The notes under the pieces are model-generated. The model saw only the letters and a program-made list of their open reading frames with translations. It made no database searches and was not told the origin of the DNA. A program made the translations under genes and the position numbers. From Solirubrobacterales bacterium (GTDB lineage Bacteria > Actinomycetota > Thermoleophilia > Solirubrobacterales > 70-9): a stretch of DNA of 64,000 nucleotides. This document shows, piece by piece, positions 42,324-50,389 of this stretch. Where the stretch lies: assembly GCA_021155855.1 (NCBI GenBank), contig JAJNAZ010000011.1:1-64000 (forward strand), in the 5' to 3' direction. The stretch's first letter is position 1; each line of letters opens with the position of its first letter.

Positions 42324-43655
42324 ATGACCGAGGGGGACATCGTCGAGAAGCACGGACGCCGGGCACTCCCGCTGGCGCTGGTCGTGATCGCGTCGATCGT
42401 GCTGCTGATCACCGCGTTCGCGATCTGGGCGAAGCGCCAGGTGCTCGAGACCGACACCTGGACCGAGACCAGCGCCGAGCTGCTCGAGAACGAGGCGATC
42501 CGCGACGCGCTCGCCGACTTCCTCGTGCTCGAGCTCTACGACAACGTCGACGTCGAGGCCGAGATCGCCGAGCCCCTGCCCGAGCGGGCGAAGCCGCTCG
42601 CCGGCCCGGTCGCCGGCGCGCTGCGACAGCTCGCGGGCGAGGTCGCCCGGCGCGCCCTCGCCGAGGAGAAGGTCCAAGCGCTGTGGGAGGGGGCGAACCG
42701 GACCGCCCACGAGCAGCTGCTGGGAATCGTCGAGGACGACAGCGACGTGGTCTCGACCACCGGCGGCAACGTCACCATCGATCTCAAGCAGATCCTCGGC
42801 TCGATCACCGAGAACCTCGGCGTCGGCGCGGGCCTGGTCTCGAAGCTGCCCGAGGACGCCGCCCAGCTCCAGGTCGCCGATTCCGACGAGCTCGACAAGG
42901 TCCAGACCGGGCTCGACGTCTTCAAGGCCGTCGCCTGGCTCCTGGTCATCCTCGCGCTGGTCCTGTACGTGCTCGCCGTCTATCTCGCCGGCGACCGCCG
43001 TCGCGAGACCCTGCGGGCGGTCGGCATCGGCTTCATCGTCGTCGGCGCCGCGGTCTTGCTCGGCCACCGGGCCGCCGGCAACGCCGTGGTCGGCGCGCTC
43101 TCCGAGACGGCCAGCGCCGACGACGCCGTCGCGGCGACCTGGGAGATCGGTACCACGCAGCTGACCGAGATCGGCCACGGGCTGATCCTCTACGGGATCT
43201 TGATCGTGATCGCGGCCTGGCTAGCCGGCCCGACGTCGATCGCGACCTCGCTCCGCGGCGCCGTCACGCCCTGGTTCCGGCGGCCCGCCTACGCCTACGG
43301 CGGCGCGGTCGCGCTGCTGCTCGTGCTGTTCTTGTGGGACCCGACCCCAGCCACCCACCGGCTGATCCCGTCGCTGCTGCTGATCGTGCTCGTGCTGCTC
43401 GGCACCGAGGCGCTTCGCCGCCGGGTGGTCCGCGAGTTCCCCGACCGCGTGACCACCGGCTCCTCCGCCGGGGTCGCCCAGGCGCTCGCGGGGCGGATGC
43501 GCGAGGCGCGCGAGCGCCGTGTCGCCACCGCAGCCTCCGCGCCGGCCAGCGATGCCCGCATCGCCGAGCTCGAGCGACTCGCGAGCCTACGCGACTCCGG
43601 TCTGCTGTCGGACGAGGAGCTCGCCGCCGAGAAGCGGCGGATCCTCGGCGCCTGA
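42324..43655 (+). CDS. Multi-pass membrane protein with C-terminal SHOCT-like motif (443 aa)
   Basis: One N-terminal membrane helix (LPLALVVIASIVLLITAFAI) is followed by a long soluble stretch of about 170 residues that begins AKRQVLETDTWTETSAELLE, a recurrent actinobacterial signature. Further helices lie near 200-222 (AVAWLLVILALVLYVLAVYL), 235-250, 283-303 (ILYGILIVIAAWLAGPTS) and 325-360 (GGAVALLLVLFLWDP, SLLLIVLVLLG). The last 30 residues, LERLASLRDSGLLSDEELAA followed by EKRRILGA, form a SHOCT-like helical hairpin. No enzyme motif is seen. The ATG at 42324 is supported by the TAGGTT box. The function is unknown; SHOCT tails often act in oligomerisation. Confidence 0.8.
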   Translation: MTEGDIVEKHGRRALPLALVVIASIVLLITAFAIWAKRQVLETDTWTETSAELLENEAIRDALADFLVLELYDNVDVEAEIAEPLPERAKPLAGPVAGALRQLAGEVARRALAEEKVQALWEGANRTAHEQLLGIVEDDSDVVSTTGGNVTIDLKQILGSITENLGVGAGLVSKLPEDAAQLQVADSDELDKVQTGLDVFKAVAWLLVILALVLYVLAVYLAGDRRRETLRAVGIGFIVVGAAVLLGHRAAGNAVVGALSETASADDAVAATWEIGTTQLTEIGHGLILYGILIVIAAWLAGPTSIATSLRGAVTPWFRRPAYAYGGAVALLLVLFLWDPTPATHRLIPSLLLIVLVLLGTEALRRRVVREFPDRVTTGSSAGVAQALAGRMREARERRVATAASAPASDARIAELERLASLRDSGLLSDEELAAEKRRILGA

Positions 43656-43665
43656 GCCCCGCGGT

Positions 43666-44697
43666 CTAGCCGGTGACCGTGGCCGGGTTCGTCGCGGTCG
43701 CGGTCGAGCGCACGATCGCCCGCGACTCGGCGAAGGTCACCAGGCGCCCGCTGTCGGTATCGATCAGCTTCAGGCGCGGACAGCGGAGACTGTCGCGCAT
43801 CGTCAACACCGGGACGTCGTGAAAGACGGGGTTCTCGTCGTGGGCGCGTTGCAGGTTGTAGTTCGGAATCCGGGCATTCAGGTGGTGGACGTGATGGAGG
43901 CCGATGTTGCCGGTGAAGAACTGCAACAGCTTGGGCAGCTTCAGATGGGAGCTGCCGCGCAGCGCCGCGTCGGCGTAGCTCCACTCGCTCGAGTCCTCCC
44001 AGTAGACGTCCTCGAACTGGTGCTGCACGAAGAACAGCCAGACGCCGGCGGTCGCGGCGATCATCGCGCACGGCATCTGCACGAGCAGGAACTCGCCCCA
44101 GCCCAGGAACCAGCACTGGAGGCCGATGACGACGGCGAGGGCGACATTGGTGAGGATGACGCTGTTGCGCAGTCGCGGGCGCTTCTCACGCGATGTCAGC
44201 CTCGGGCCGATCATCAGCGACCACAGCGGGCCGAAGCCGAACATCACCAGGGGATTGCGGAACAGGCGATAGCCCAGCCGCCCGGCCCACGACTTGGCGT
44301 AGTACTCCTCGATGGTGAGGGTCGGGACGTCACCCTGGCCGCGGCGATCGAGGTCGCCCGCGGTGCCGTGGTGGACGGCGTGGTCGTGGCGCCAGTTCGC
44401 GAACGGCTGCCAGACCAGAAGCGCGGTGAATCGGCCAAACCAGCGGTTGGCCCGCTTCGAGGGCAAGAACGAGCCGTGGGTGCAGTCGTGGAAGACGATG
44501 AACGTGCGCAGCAGAAAGCCGCCGGCCGGGATCGCGAGCGCGAGCGTGAGCAGGACCGAGACGTCGAGCGCGAGATACATCGCTACGTACAGCGCCAGGA
44601 AGGGGATCACCGAGGTCACGATGTCGAGCAGGCTGCGGCCGAGGCGGGGGCGCGCGTAAGCCGCCAGCGCGTTCCTTGAATTCGTGTTCTCGCTCAT
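43666..44697 (-). CDS. Membrane fatty acid desaturase
   Basis: Three histidine boxes are intact: FHDCTHGSFLPSKRANRWFG, WRHDHAVHHGTAGDLDRRG and NIGLHHVHHLNARIPNYNLQ. An additional HQFEDVYWE lies between. Four or more hydrophobic helices (VIPFLALYVAMYLALDV, LLTLALAIPAGGFLLRTFI, SVILTNVALAVVIGLQCWFL) fit the DesA/DesK-like di-iron desaturases that insert double bonds into membrane acyl chains. The start could be the ATG at 44703 or at 44697; I prefer 44697 because GAGAAGG is then 8 bases upstream. It yields 343 aa, a normal length. Cold or membrane-fluidity control is typical for the family but no regulator is adjacent. Confidence 0.92.
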   Translation of the reverse strand: MSENTNSRNALAAYARPRLGRSLLDIVTSVIPFLALYVAMYLALDVSVLLTLALAIPAGGFLLRTFIVFHDCTHGSFLPSKRANRWFGRFTALLVWQPFANWRHDHAVHHGTAGDLDRRGQGDVPTLTIEEYYAKSWAGRLGYRLFRNPLVMFGFGPLWSLMIGPRLTSREKRPRLRNSVILTNVALAVVIGLQCWFLGWGEFLLVQMPCAMIAATAGVWLFFVQHQFEDVYWEDSSEWSYADAALRGSSHLKLPKLLQFFTGNIGLHHVHHLNARIPNYNLQRAHDENPVFHDVPVLTMRDSLRCPRLKLIDTDSGRLVTFAESRAIVRSTATATNPATVTG

Positions 44698-44895
44698 CCC
44701 CATTACCTTCTCTTCGTCGTTCCCCGACCCCCGGCGACCGAAGGCCACCGCCGCGAGGATCGTAGGGCACTTTGCCGATCGCCCCTTAGGCGACCCTACT
44801 ACCCCTCAATCCCGTCGAGGAACCACAACCAGCCAAGATCCGCCTTCATCCTGCTCGGAGTGCGAGGCTACCGACGTCGGCTCGCGACCAATCAC

Positions 44896-44901
44896 TAGGC
44901 T
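44896..44901 (+). promoter_or_regulatory. Leaderless-type -10 box (TAGGCT) of the SRPBCC gene
   Basis: TAGGCT lies 8 bases before the ATG at 44910 with no ribosome-binding site. It is the fourth occurrence of this hexamer near a gene start in the window. Confidence 0.5.
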
Positions 44902-44909
44902 GCCGCCGA

Positions 44910-45359
44910 ATGGCGATCGAGGGCTCGGCGAGCGCGGAGATCGAGGCGCCGATCGGCGAGGTGTACGCCGTCGCCGCCGACGTCGAGGGCTCGCCTCGCT
45001 GGCAACCGGAGATCAAGGCCGCCGAGTGCCTCGATCGCGACGCCGACGGCAACCAGGTGCTCGTCCACACCGAGACCGATGCCAAGGTCCGTCGGCTCGG
45101 CTCCACCCTGCGGTTCTCCTACGAGGAGCCCTCCCGGATCGCCTGGGAGCAGCAGGAGGGCGACCTGAAGTCGGTCGAAGGAAGCTGGGAGCTCGAGGAC
45201 CTCGGCGACGGCCGCACCCGCGCCACCTACTCGATGACCGTCGACCTCGGGCGGATGCTCGGCACGGTGATCCGCGGCCCGCTGGTCGGCGTGCTCCGCG
45301 GCCAGCTCGTCGAGAGCATGCCGGGCAAGCTCAAGGACTTCGTCGAAAGTTCTAAGTAG
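44910..45359 (+). CDS. SRPBCC-family (START-like) polyketide-cyclase-type protein
   Basis: The 149 aa protein begins AIEGSASAEIEAPIGEVYAV AADVEGSPRWQ in family style, with PRWQPEIKAAECLDRDADGN, then PSRIAWEQQEGDLKSVEGSW and DLGDGRTRATYSMTVDLGRM. This is the helix-grip fold of the Polyketide_cyc2/SRPBCC superfamily, which binds hydrophobic ligands in a deep cavity. No catalytic residues are evident. It is similar in type to the SRPBCC protein at 58343. The transcript is probably leaderless. The gene converges on the TIR gene with 27 bases between the stops. Confidence 0.9.
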   Translation: MAIEGSASAEIEAPIGEVYAVAADVEGSPRWQPEIKAAECLDRDADGNQVLVHTETDAKVRRLGSTLRFSYEEPSRIAWEQQEGDLKSVEGSWELEDLGDGRTRATYSMTVDLGRMLGTVIRGPLVGVLRGQLVESMPGKLKDFVESSK

Positions 45360-45386
45360 GACCGCCGCTCACGACCGAGACCGCCT

Positions 45387-46532
45387 TCAATGGGCCGGCC
45401 TCGGGGTCGAACGCGGCTGCGCGCTGAGCGCTTGCAGCGCCGCCAGCACCAGGCCGACGATCAGCAGGCATTGGATGCCGATTCCCAGCGCGTCCTCGAT
45501 CGCGGCGTCAGTGCTGAACCCGACCGCGTTCCACAGCAGCCGAACCAAAGCCCCGCCGACGAGCCCGGCAAGCACACCGGTGGCGATACTCCGGGGCGTC
45601 CATAGCGACCCAATCAGTCCCCCGATCAGGGCGCCGCTGACCGCGAACGCACCGATCGAGATCGTGCGAATCGACTCCCGCGAGAGCTCGGAGTCGGGCA
45701 GGTACTGTGGCAGGGCGACGATCGCGCCACCGAGGGCGCCTGCCAGGGCGCCGACGGCGAGCCCGAGCAGGATCCGAGTTGCCAGCAACCGAACCTCGCC
45801 CCGCGTGAAGCTGAGCCAGGCCGCGAGCGCGGCGCCGAGCACGGCCCAGGTCACGGTGCGTCGCAGGATCGCGGCGGCGATCTGGCCCGCGGCGCTCGCT
45901 TCCTCGGCCGGGTCGATCGGCTCCGCGAGCAGGCGAGCGACCAGGGCCGCCGCCCCCGCCACCGCCATGCCTTCGGCGAACAGGCGGGCGGTCGAGGCGA
46001 AGCGCGCCGCCGGCTCCGCGGCCGGCTCCGCGACGGGGACGTCGTGAACGGCCGTCGTGTCCGCGAGCAGCTCGTCCAGTCTCGTGTTCAGGCGCCCGAC
46101 GTCGTAGCGCCAGCGCATATCGCTGAGCTCGAGCGCATTGCGGCGGGTGAGCGGGCGCACGCCCTCCGGGAGGTCGTCGGGATCGGGCATTTGCGCGCCC
46201 GCGACGAGCACCGGGATCACCGTGACCTCGGCGCGCCGCAGCGCGGTCTCGACCTCGAGGCGGACGAAGTCATCCGGGTCGGCGATCCGGATCGCGCCCT
46301 CGTCGTCGGTGAGCGAAGCCCACCTCGGCCCGATGATCACGAGCAGGACGCGACACTCACCGACGGCCTCGCTGATCCGCTGGACGAAATCGATCCCCGG
46401 CGCCAAGTCGACGTCGACGAAGACGTTGGGCTGTCCGAAGCGGGCCGCCATCGTGTCGTACAAGCGGCCGGCGTGTCCGGCGGTGTCCTCGCGCCGGTAG
46501 CTGATGAAAACCTTCGGGGCCGATTCGCTCAA
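45387..46532 (-). CDS. TIR-domain protein with C-terminal multi-pass membrane region (381 aa)
   Basis: The start is a TTG at 46532 that overlaps the TGA of the DUF4231 gene (TTGA), so translation is coupled; the frame is open upstream but only inside that gene. Residues 5-130 are a TIR domain of the bacterial TIR_2 type: APKVFISYRREDTAGHAGRL, NVFVDVDLAPGIDFVQRISE, VLLVIIGPRWASLTDDEG, and FVRLEVETALRRAEVTVIPV, where Glu93 is the likely catalytic residue for NAD cleavage. Residues about 185-375 hold about six hydrophobic helices (WAVLGAALAAWLSF, ILLGLAVGALAGALGGAIVA, IGAFAVSGALIGGLIG, GIQCLLIVGLVLAALQAL). TIR domains in defence deplete NAD or make signalling nucleotides. The membrane half suggests a membrane-anchored effector or sensor. 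It belongs with the DUF4231 gene upstream and the divergent patatin-protease-MBL operon. Confidence 0.9.
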   Translation of the reverse strand: MSESAPKVFISYRREDTAGHAGRLYDTMAARFGQPNVFVDVDLAPGIDFVQRISEAVGECRVLLVIIGPRWASLTDDEGAIRIADPDDFVRLEVETALRRAEVTVIPVLVAGAQMPDPDDLPEGVRPLTRRNALELSDMRWRYDVGRLNTRLDELLADTTAVHDVPVAEPAAEPAARFASTARLFAEGMAVAGAAALVARLLAEPIDPAEEASAAGQIAAAILRRTVTWAVLGAALAAWLSFTRGEVRLLATRILLGLAVGALAGALGGAIVALPQYLPDSELSRESIRTISIGAFAVSGALIGGLIGSLWTPRSIATGVLAGLVGGALVRLLWNAVGFSTDAAIEDALGIGIQCLLIVGLVLAALQALSAQPRSTPRPAH

Positions 46533-47017
46533 CGGCTCTCCCCCGTCTGCTTCGACGGCTCCTCGTAGTGCGACACCCAGGCGGCCTGCTCCTGCGAAAC
46601 GAGCCCCTCGACCCGCTCGGCCAGCAGCGCCTCCGGGCGCTCGGCCGTGGCGTATGCACCGGCACGGGCAAGAAAGAGGAACTTCTCGTGCTTGAGGCGC
46701 TCGCAGGTGGACCGGTAGCTGGTCCAGTTCTGCTGGTACTGCTGCAGCTGCTGCAGGCTCTCGAGCGCGACGATGAGCGCTCCGCCGCCCCCGATCAGCC
46801 AGGTCGGCCCATCCAGGCCCGCGGCGACCGGGATCGCCGCCGCGATCAGGATCTGAAGCACCTTGAGGCCCTTGAACCACTGCTGGTTGTGCTTGCTCTG
46901 GCGGTCATACCAGGCGATCTGGTCCTCGAGCCGAGCCCAGGCGGGCGAATCGCCACCGACGGGGCGAGCCGCGGCGTCGTCGGCGACGGTGACCTTGACG
47001 GCGCTTGTCTCGCTCAT
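46529..47017 (-). CDS. DUF4231 protein, SLATT-like two-helix membrane protein
   Basis: I chose the ATG at 47017 because a run of GGAGGAGGAGG precedes it directly and a promoter lies 32 bases upstream. The 162 aa protein has RLEDQIAWYDRQSKHNQQWF, then two hydrophobic helices (VLQILIAAAIPVAAGL and TWLIGGGGALIVALESL), then QNWTSYRSTCERLKHEKFLF and VEGLVSQEQAAWVSHYEE. This order is typical of DUF4231, which belongs to the SLATT group of 2TM proteins that pair with nucleotide-sensing or TIR/SMODS partners in conflict systems, where they are proposed to be membrane-perforating effectors. Its stop overlaps the TTG start of the TIR gene. The two proteins probably act together at the membrane. Confidence 0.88.
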   Translation of the reverse strand: MSETSAVKVTVADDAAARPVGGDSPAWARLEDQIAWYDRQSKHNQQWFKGLKVLQILIAAAIPVAAGLDGPTWLIGGGGALIVALESLQQLQQYQQNWTSYRSTCERLKHEKFLFLARAGAYATAERPEALLAERVEGLVSQEQAAWVSHYEEPSKQTGESR

Positions 47018-47048
47018 CCTCCTCCTCCTCGGACGACCCCTCGTGCGT

Positions 47049-47077
47049 TGTCTATCCCGGTGTCGAGGTGATGTCAA
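47049..47077 (-). promoter_or_regulatory. Strong sigma-70-type promoter of the DUF4231-TIR operon
   Basis: On the minus strand TTGACA (47077-47072) is separated by 17 bases from TAGACA (47054-47049). Transcription would start about 25 bases before the ATG at 47017, just enough for the GGAGG run. This is the best-matching promoter in the window. Confidence 0.65.
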
Positions 47078-47098
47078 GCCGCGCTCAGCGGCGGGCGC

Positions 47099-47127
47099 TT
47101 GACTGCAAGCGTTCGATCGGGTTGGGT
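47099..47127 (+). promoter_or_regulatory. Weak candidate promoter of the patatin-subtilase-MBL operon
   Basis: TTGACT (47099-47104) is followed after 17 bases by TTGGGT (47122-47127). The -10 match is poor. If used, transcription begins near 47135, which favours the ATG at 47170 over the GTG at 47134 as start of the patatin gene. Confidence 0.3.
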
Positions 47128-47169
47128 AGGGCCGTGGAGGCAACCCCCAACCGGCCGACCGAGACGGCG

Positions 47170-48339
47170 ATGGCCGACTCGCCTGCCCGCCTGCTGCCCG
47201 GCGAGGCCGACGCGCCCCCGAGTGGCGGCGTCGGCCTCTGCCTCTCCGGCGGCGGTTACCGGGCGATGCTCTTTCACCTCGGCGCGCTCTGGCGCCTCAA
47301 CGAGGCGTCGTGGCTGCGCCGGCTCGACCGGGTCTCGAGCGTCTCTGGCGGCTCGGTCAGCGCCGGCGTACTCGCCCTGGCATGGGACCGGCTCGGCTTC
47401 GAGGGCGACGTGGCGACGAACTTCATCGAGGCGGTGGTGGAACCGGTGCGAAACCTCGCCGATCACACGATCGACATCAGCGCCGTGCTCCGTGGGACGC
47501 TCGGTCTGGGCAGCATCGCCGAGCGCGCGGCGGCCGCCTACCGTGAGCACCTGTTCGGCCGGGCGACGCTCCAGGATCTGCCCGCCGAAGGGGATAGCGG
47601 CCCGCGGTTCGTCTTCAACGCCACCAGCGTCCAGAGCGGGGGCCTGTGGCGCTTCTCCAGGACCTACATGGCGGACTGGCGCGTCGGCCGGATCGCCGAC
47701 CCCACGATCGAGCTCGCGAGCGCGGTCGCAGCCTCGGCCGCCTTTCCCCCCGTGCTCTCGCCGCTGACGCTGGATCTGAGCGAGGAGAAGTGGATCACCG
47801 AGCCGGGCAATCACCTCACCGACGGCGACTATCGCCGCCGGGCGGTGCTCTCCGACGGCGGCGTATACGACAATCTCGGGCTCGAGGCGGCGTGGAAACG
47901 GTGCCACACGATCCTGATCTCCGACGGCGGAGGAGCCCTGGCCTTCGACGACGACCCGAACAACGACTGGCCCCGGCACCTCTTCCGGGTGCTGGGCATG
48001 ATCGACGGCCAGGTGCGAGCGCTGCGCAAGCGCCAGGCGATCGCCGCCTACGAGAACGGAGACCGCGACGGCGCCTACTGGGGCATCCGCACCCAGATCG
48101 GCGACTACCGGTTGCCCGATGCGCTGCCGGCTCCACCCGCCGCGACGCTCGCGCTGGCGCAGGTCCCTACTCGACTGGCGGCGCTCGAGCACCCGCTGCA
48201 GGAGCGGCTGATCAACTGGGGCTACGCGGTCTGCGACGCCGCGATGCGCGCCCATGTCGATCCGGCGCTGCCGGCGCCGGGCGCGTTTCCATACCCGCGG
48301 GCGGGGATCGAGCCGGGCGAGGGCGAAGATGGCGCGTGA
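47170..48339 (+). CDS. Patatin-like phospholipase
   Basis: The 389 aa protein carries the patatin core: the oxyanion loop VGLCLSGGGYRAMLFHLGAL (Gly27-29, Arg31), the nucleophile elbow RVSSVSGGSVSAGVLALAW (Ser62), and the catalytic Asp in VLSDGGVYDNLGLEAAWKR. The intermediate sequence includes RFVFNATSVQSGGLWRFSRT and LASAVAASAAFPPVLSPLTL, both standard for bacterial patatins. It has no signal peptide, so it acts in the cytoplasm, presumably on membrane lipids. The end overlaps the start of the subtilase gene by 11 bases. Patatin effectors degrade host membranes in CBASS and related anti-phage systems; no cyclase is present here. An upstream GTG at 47134 is an alternative start. Confidence 0.93.
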   Translation: MADSPARLLPGEADAPPSGGVGLCLSGGGYRAMLFHLGALWRLNEASWLRRLDRVSSVSGGSVSAGVLALAWDRLGFEGDVATNFIEAVVEPVRNLADHTIDISAVLRGTLGLGSIAERAAAAYREHLFGRATLQDLPAEGDSGPRFVFNATSVQSGGLWRFSRTYMADWRVGRIADPTIELASAVAASAAFPPVLSPLTLDLSEEKWITEPGNHLTDGDYRRRAVLSDGGVYDNLGLEAAWKRCHTILISDGGGALAFDDDPNNDWPRHLFRVLGMIDGQVRALRKRQAIAAYENGDRDGAYWGIRTQIGDYRLPDALPAPPAATLALAQVPTRLAALEHPLQERLINWGYAVCDAAMRAHVDPALPAPGAFPYPRAGIEPGEGEDGA

Positions 48340-50389
48340 GCAGGAAGCGGCGCCCCTGCGCCGGGTGCAGCCGAAGCTGCGCATGGTCGCCAACGGCAGC
48401 ACCGAGGTCAACGCGTTGCGCGCCGAGCACGCCTCGGCGGTCAAGGTGCCGGGGCGGGTCGCGGCCAGGGTGTCGAAATTGCGCGATGACGACTCCGCAC
48501 CGGCCCGCCGCGGCCAGGTGCCGAGGTCGGTCCGGCGGGGAAGTCTCAAGCGTCGTGCAAACGCCAGCGTCAGCGTCTTTCTGCAGCTGACCGAGGACTT
48601 CGCCGAGCTCGGGGTGGAGCCGGGCGAGCTCGCCGGCGTCACCGCGCACAAGGCCAACCTGGCCACGGCCGAGCTCTCGCTCGCCGACGCGATGGCGATC
48701 GCGAAGCCGACCGGCAAGGGGGCGGCGATCTCCTACGTCGAGCTCGGTCAACCGCTCGCAACACCGGAGCCCGTCGTCTCCGCCGGCGACCCCGCTCCCC
48801 CGGAGGATTCGCTGCGCCGCTTCGGCCCGGCCCGCAAGCATCGCTACGGCGAGGACGTGCTGATCGGCCTGATCGACGTCGGCGGCTTCGACTTCGCCCA
48901 TCCCGACTTCCTCGACGCCGACGGTAGGACGAGGTTCGCGCGCATCTGGGACCAGGGCGGGAGCACCCGTCCGTCACCCAAGCGACGGGGCACGAGCGAG
49001 TTCGACTATGGCTCGGAGCTGCGCTCCGAGGAGCTCGATCGGGCGATCGAGGAGTCATCGCAGGCGGGGCTGCCGCCGCACCTGCTCGAGCCGCAGTCGC
49101 AGATGCAGCCACGGGCACACGCGACTCACGTCGCCAGCATCGCCGCCGGCAACCGCGGCGTCTGCCGGCGAGCCGCGATCGCCGCGGTGCTGATCTCGAT
49201 CCCGGAGGATGACGCCGAGCGCCGGCTGTCGTTCTACGACTCGAGTCGGATCGCGCACGCGGTCGACTACCTGCTCGCGGTGGCGCACGAGCTCGGCGAC
49301 AAGCCGATCTCGATCAACATCAGCCTCGGCACCAACGGTCACGCCCACGACGACTCGAGCGCGGTCGTCCGCTGGATCGACGCCGCGCTGGCTCGCCCCG
49401 GGCGCAGCGTCTGCGTCGCCGCCGGCAACTCCGGACAGGAGCGGGCCGAGTTCGAGGGCGACACGGGGTACATCATGGGCCGCATCCACACCAGCGGCAG
49501 GATCGCGGCCCGTGAGCTGGTCAGGGACCTCGAATGGAACGTGGTCGGCAATGGGATCGCGGACATCTCGGAGAACGAGCTCGAGATCTGGTTCGGGCCC
49601 CAGGACCGCTTCGCGGTTCAGGTGAAGCCTCCGAACGAGCCCTGGAGCGAGCCGATCGAGCCCGGGCAGTTCATCGAGAACCGCCAGCTCGGCGACCGGA
49701 CCTTCCTCAGCGTCTACAACGAGCTCTTTCACCCCGCCAACGGCGCCAACTACATCTCCATCTACCTCAGCCCGATGCTGCGCGAGCCGCAGATCATCGG
49801 CATCCAGGCCGGACAATGGCTGGTGCGCCTGATCGGACGGGAGGTTCGCGACGGCACCTATCACGCCTGGATCGAGCGCGACGACCCGCGCCCGGTCGGC
49901 AGGATCGGCCGCCGTGAGGCCTGGGCGTTTCCGTCCTTCTTCTCCGAGCGCTCGTTCGTCGACAACGCGACCGTGAGCACCCTTGCCTGCGCCCAGCGGA
50001 TCGTCTCGGTCGCCAACCTAGACCAGGCTCGGCGCCGCGTCAACGTCTCCAGCAGCCAGGGCCCGACCCGCGACGGGCGCCAGAAGCCGGATGTCGCCGC
50101 GCCCGGCACGGACATCGTCGCCGCCAGCGCCTTCACCCCCGAGAGCGGCTGGGTCGAGATGACCGGAACCAGCATGGCCAGCCCGCACACGGCCGGCGTG
50201 GTCGGCCTGATGCTGGCCGTCAACCCACGACTCACCGCCGCCCAGATCGATGGCATTCTCAAGCGGACGACCAAGCCCCTGCCCGGCAACGACTTCGCTT
50301 GGCGCGACGACAGCGGCGCCGGGGTCATCGACGAGGAGGCGGCGATTGCCGAGGCCGACTCGATGCTGACCAAGCAGGACATCACGTGA
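48329..50389 (+). CDS. Cytosolic subtilisin-like serine protease (S8) with jelly-roll-like insertion
   Basis: The ATG at 48329 lies inside the end of the patatin gene. The 686 aa protein has no signal peptide. A 170-residue N-terminal part precedes the catalytic domain and includes SVSVFLQLTEDFAELGVEPG, which resembles a propeptide or sensor module. Catalytic residues: Asp in VLIGLIDVGGFDFAHPDF (near 184), His in AHATHVASIAAGNRGV (near 267), the oxyanion Asn in VCVAAGNSGQERAEFEG, and Ser in TGTSMASPHTAGVVGLML (near 615). Between Asn and Ser lies a long beta-rich insertion (about 370-560; ENELEIWFGPQDRFAVQVKP), which looks like the jelly-roll of Csp-type subtilases. A cytosolic protease next to a lipase suggests regulated processing. 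Its stop overlaps the MBL gene start by 4 bases. Confidence 0.93.
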   Translation: MAREQEAAPLRRVQPKLRMVANGSTEVNALRAEHASAVKVPGRVAARVSKLRDDDSAPARRGQVPRSVRRGSLKRRANASVSVFLQLTEDFAELGVEPGELAGVTAHKANLATAELSLADAMAIAKPTGKGAAISYVELGQPLATPEPVVSAGDPAPPEDSLRRFGPARKHRYGEDVLIGLIDVGGFDFAHPDFLDADGRTRFARIWDQGGSTRPSPKRRGTSEFDYGSELRSEELDRAIEESSQAGLPPHLLEPQSQMQPRAHATHVASIAAGNRGVCRRAAIAAVLISIPEDDAERRLSFYDSSRIAHAVDYLLAVAHELGDKPISINISLGTNGHAHDDSSAVVRWIDAALARPGRSVCVAAGNSGQERAEFEGDTGYIMGRIHTSGRIAARELVRDLEWNVVGNGIADISENELEIWFGPQDRFAVQVKPPNEPWSEPIEPGQFIENRQLGDRTFLSVYNELFHPANGANYISIYLSPMLREPQIIGIQAGQWLVRLIGREVRDGTYHAWIERDDPRPVGRIGRREAWAFPSFFSERSFVDNATVSTLACAQRIVSVANLDQARRRVNVSSSQGPTRDGRQKPDVAAPGTDIVAASAFTPESGWVEMTGTSMASPHTAGVVGLMLAVNPRLTAAQIDGILKRTTKPLPGNDFAWRDDSGAGVIDEEAAIAEADSMLTKQDIT

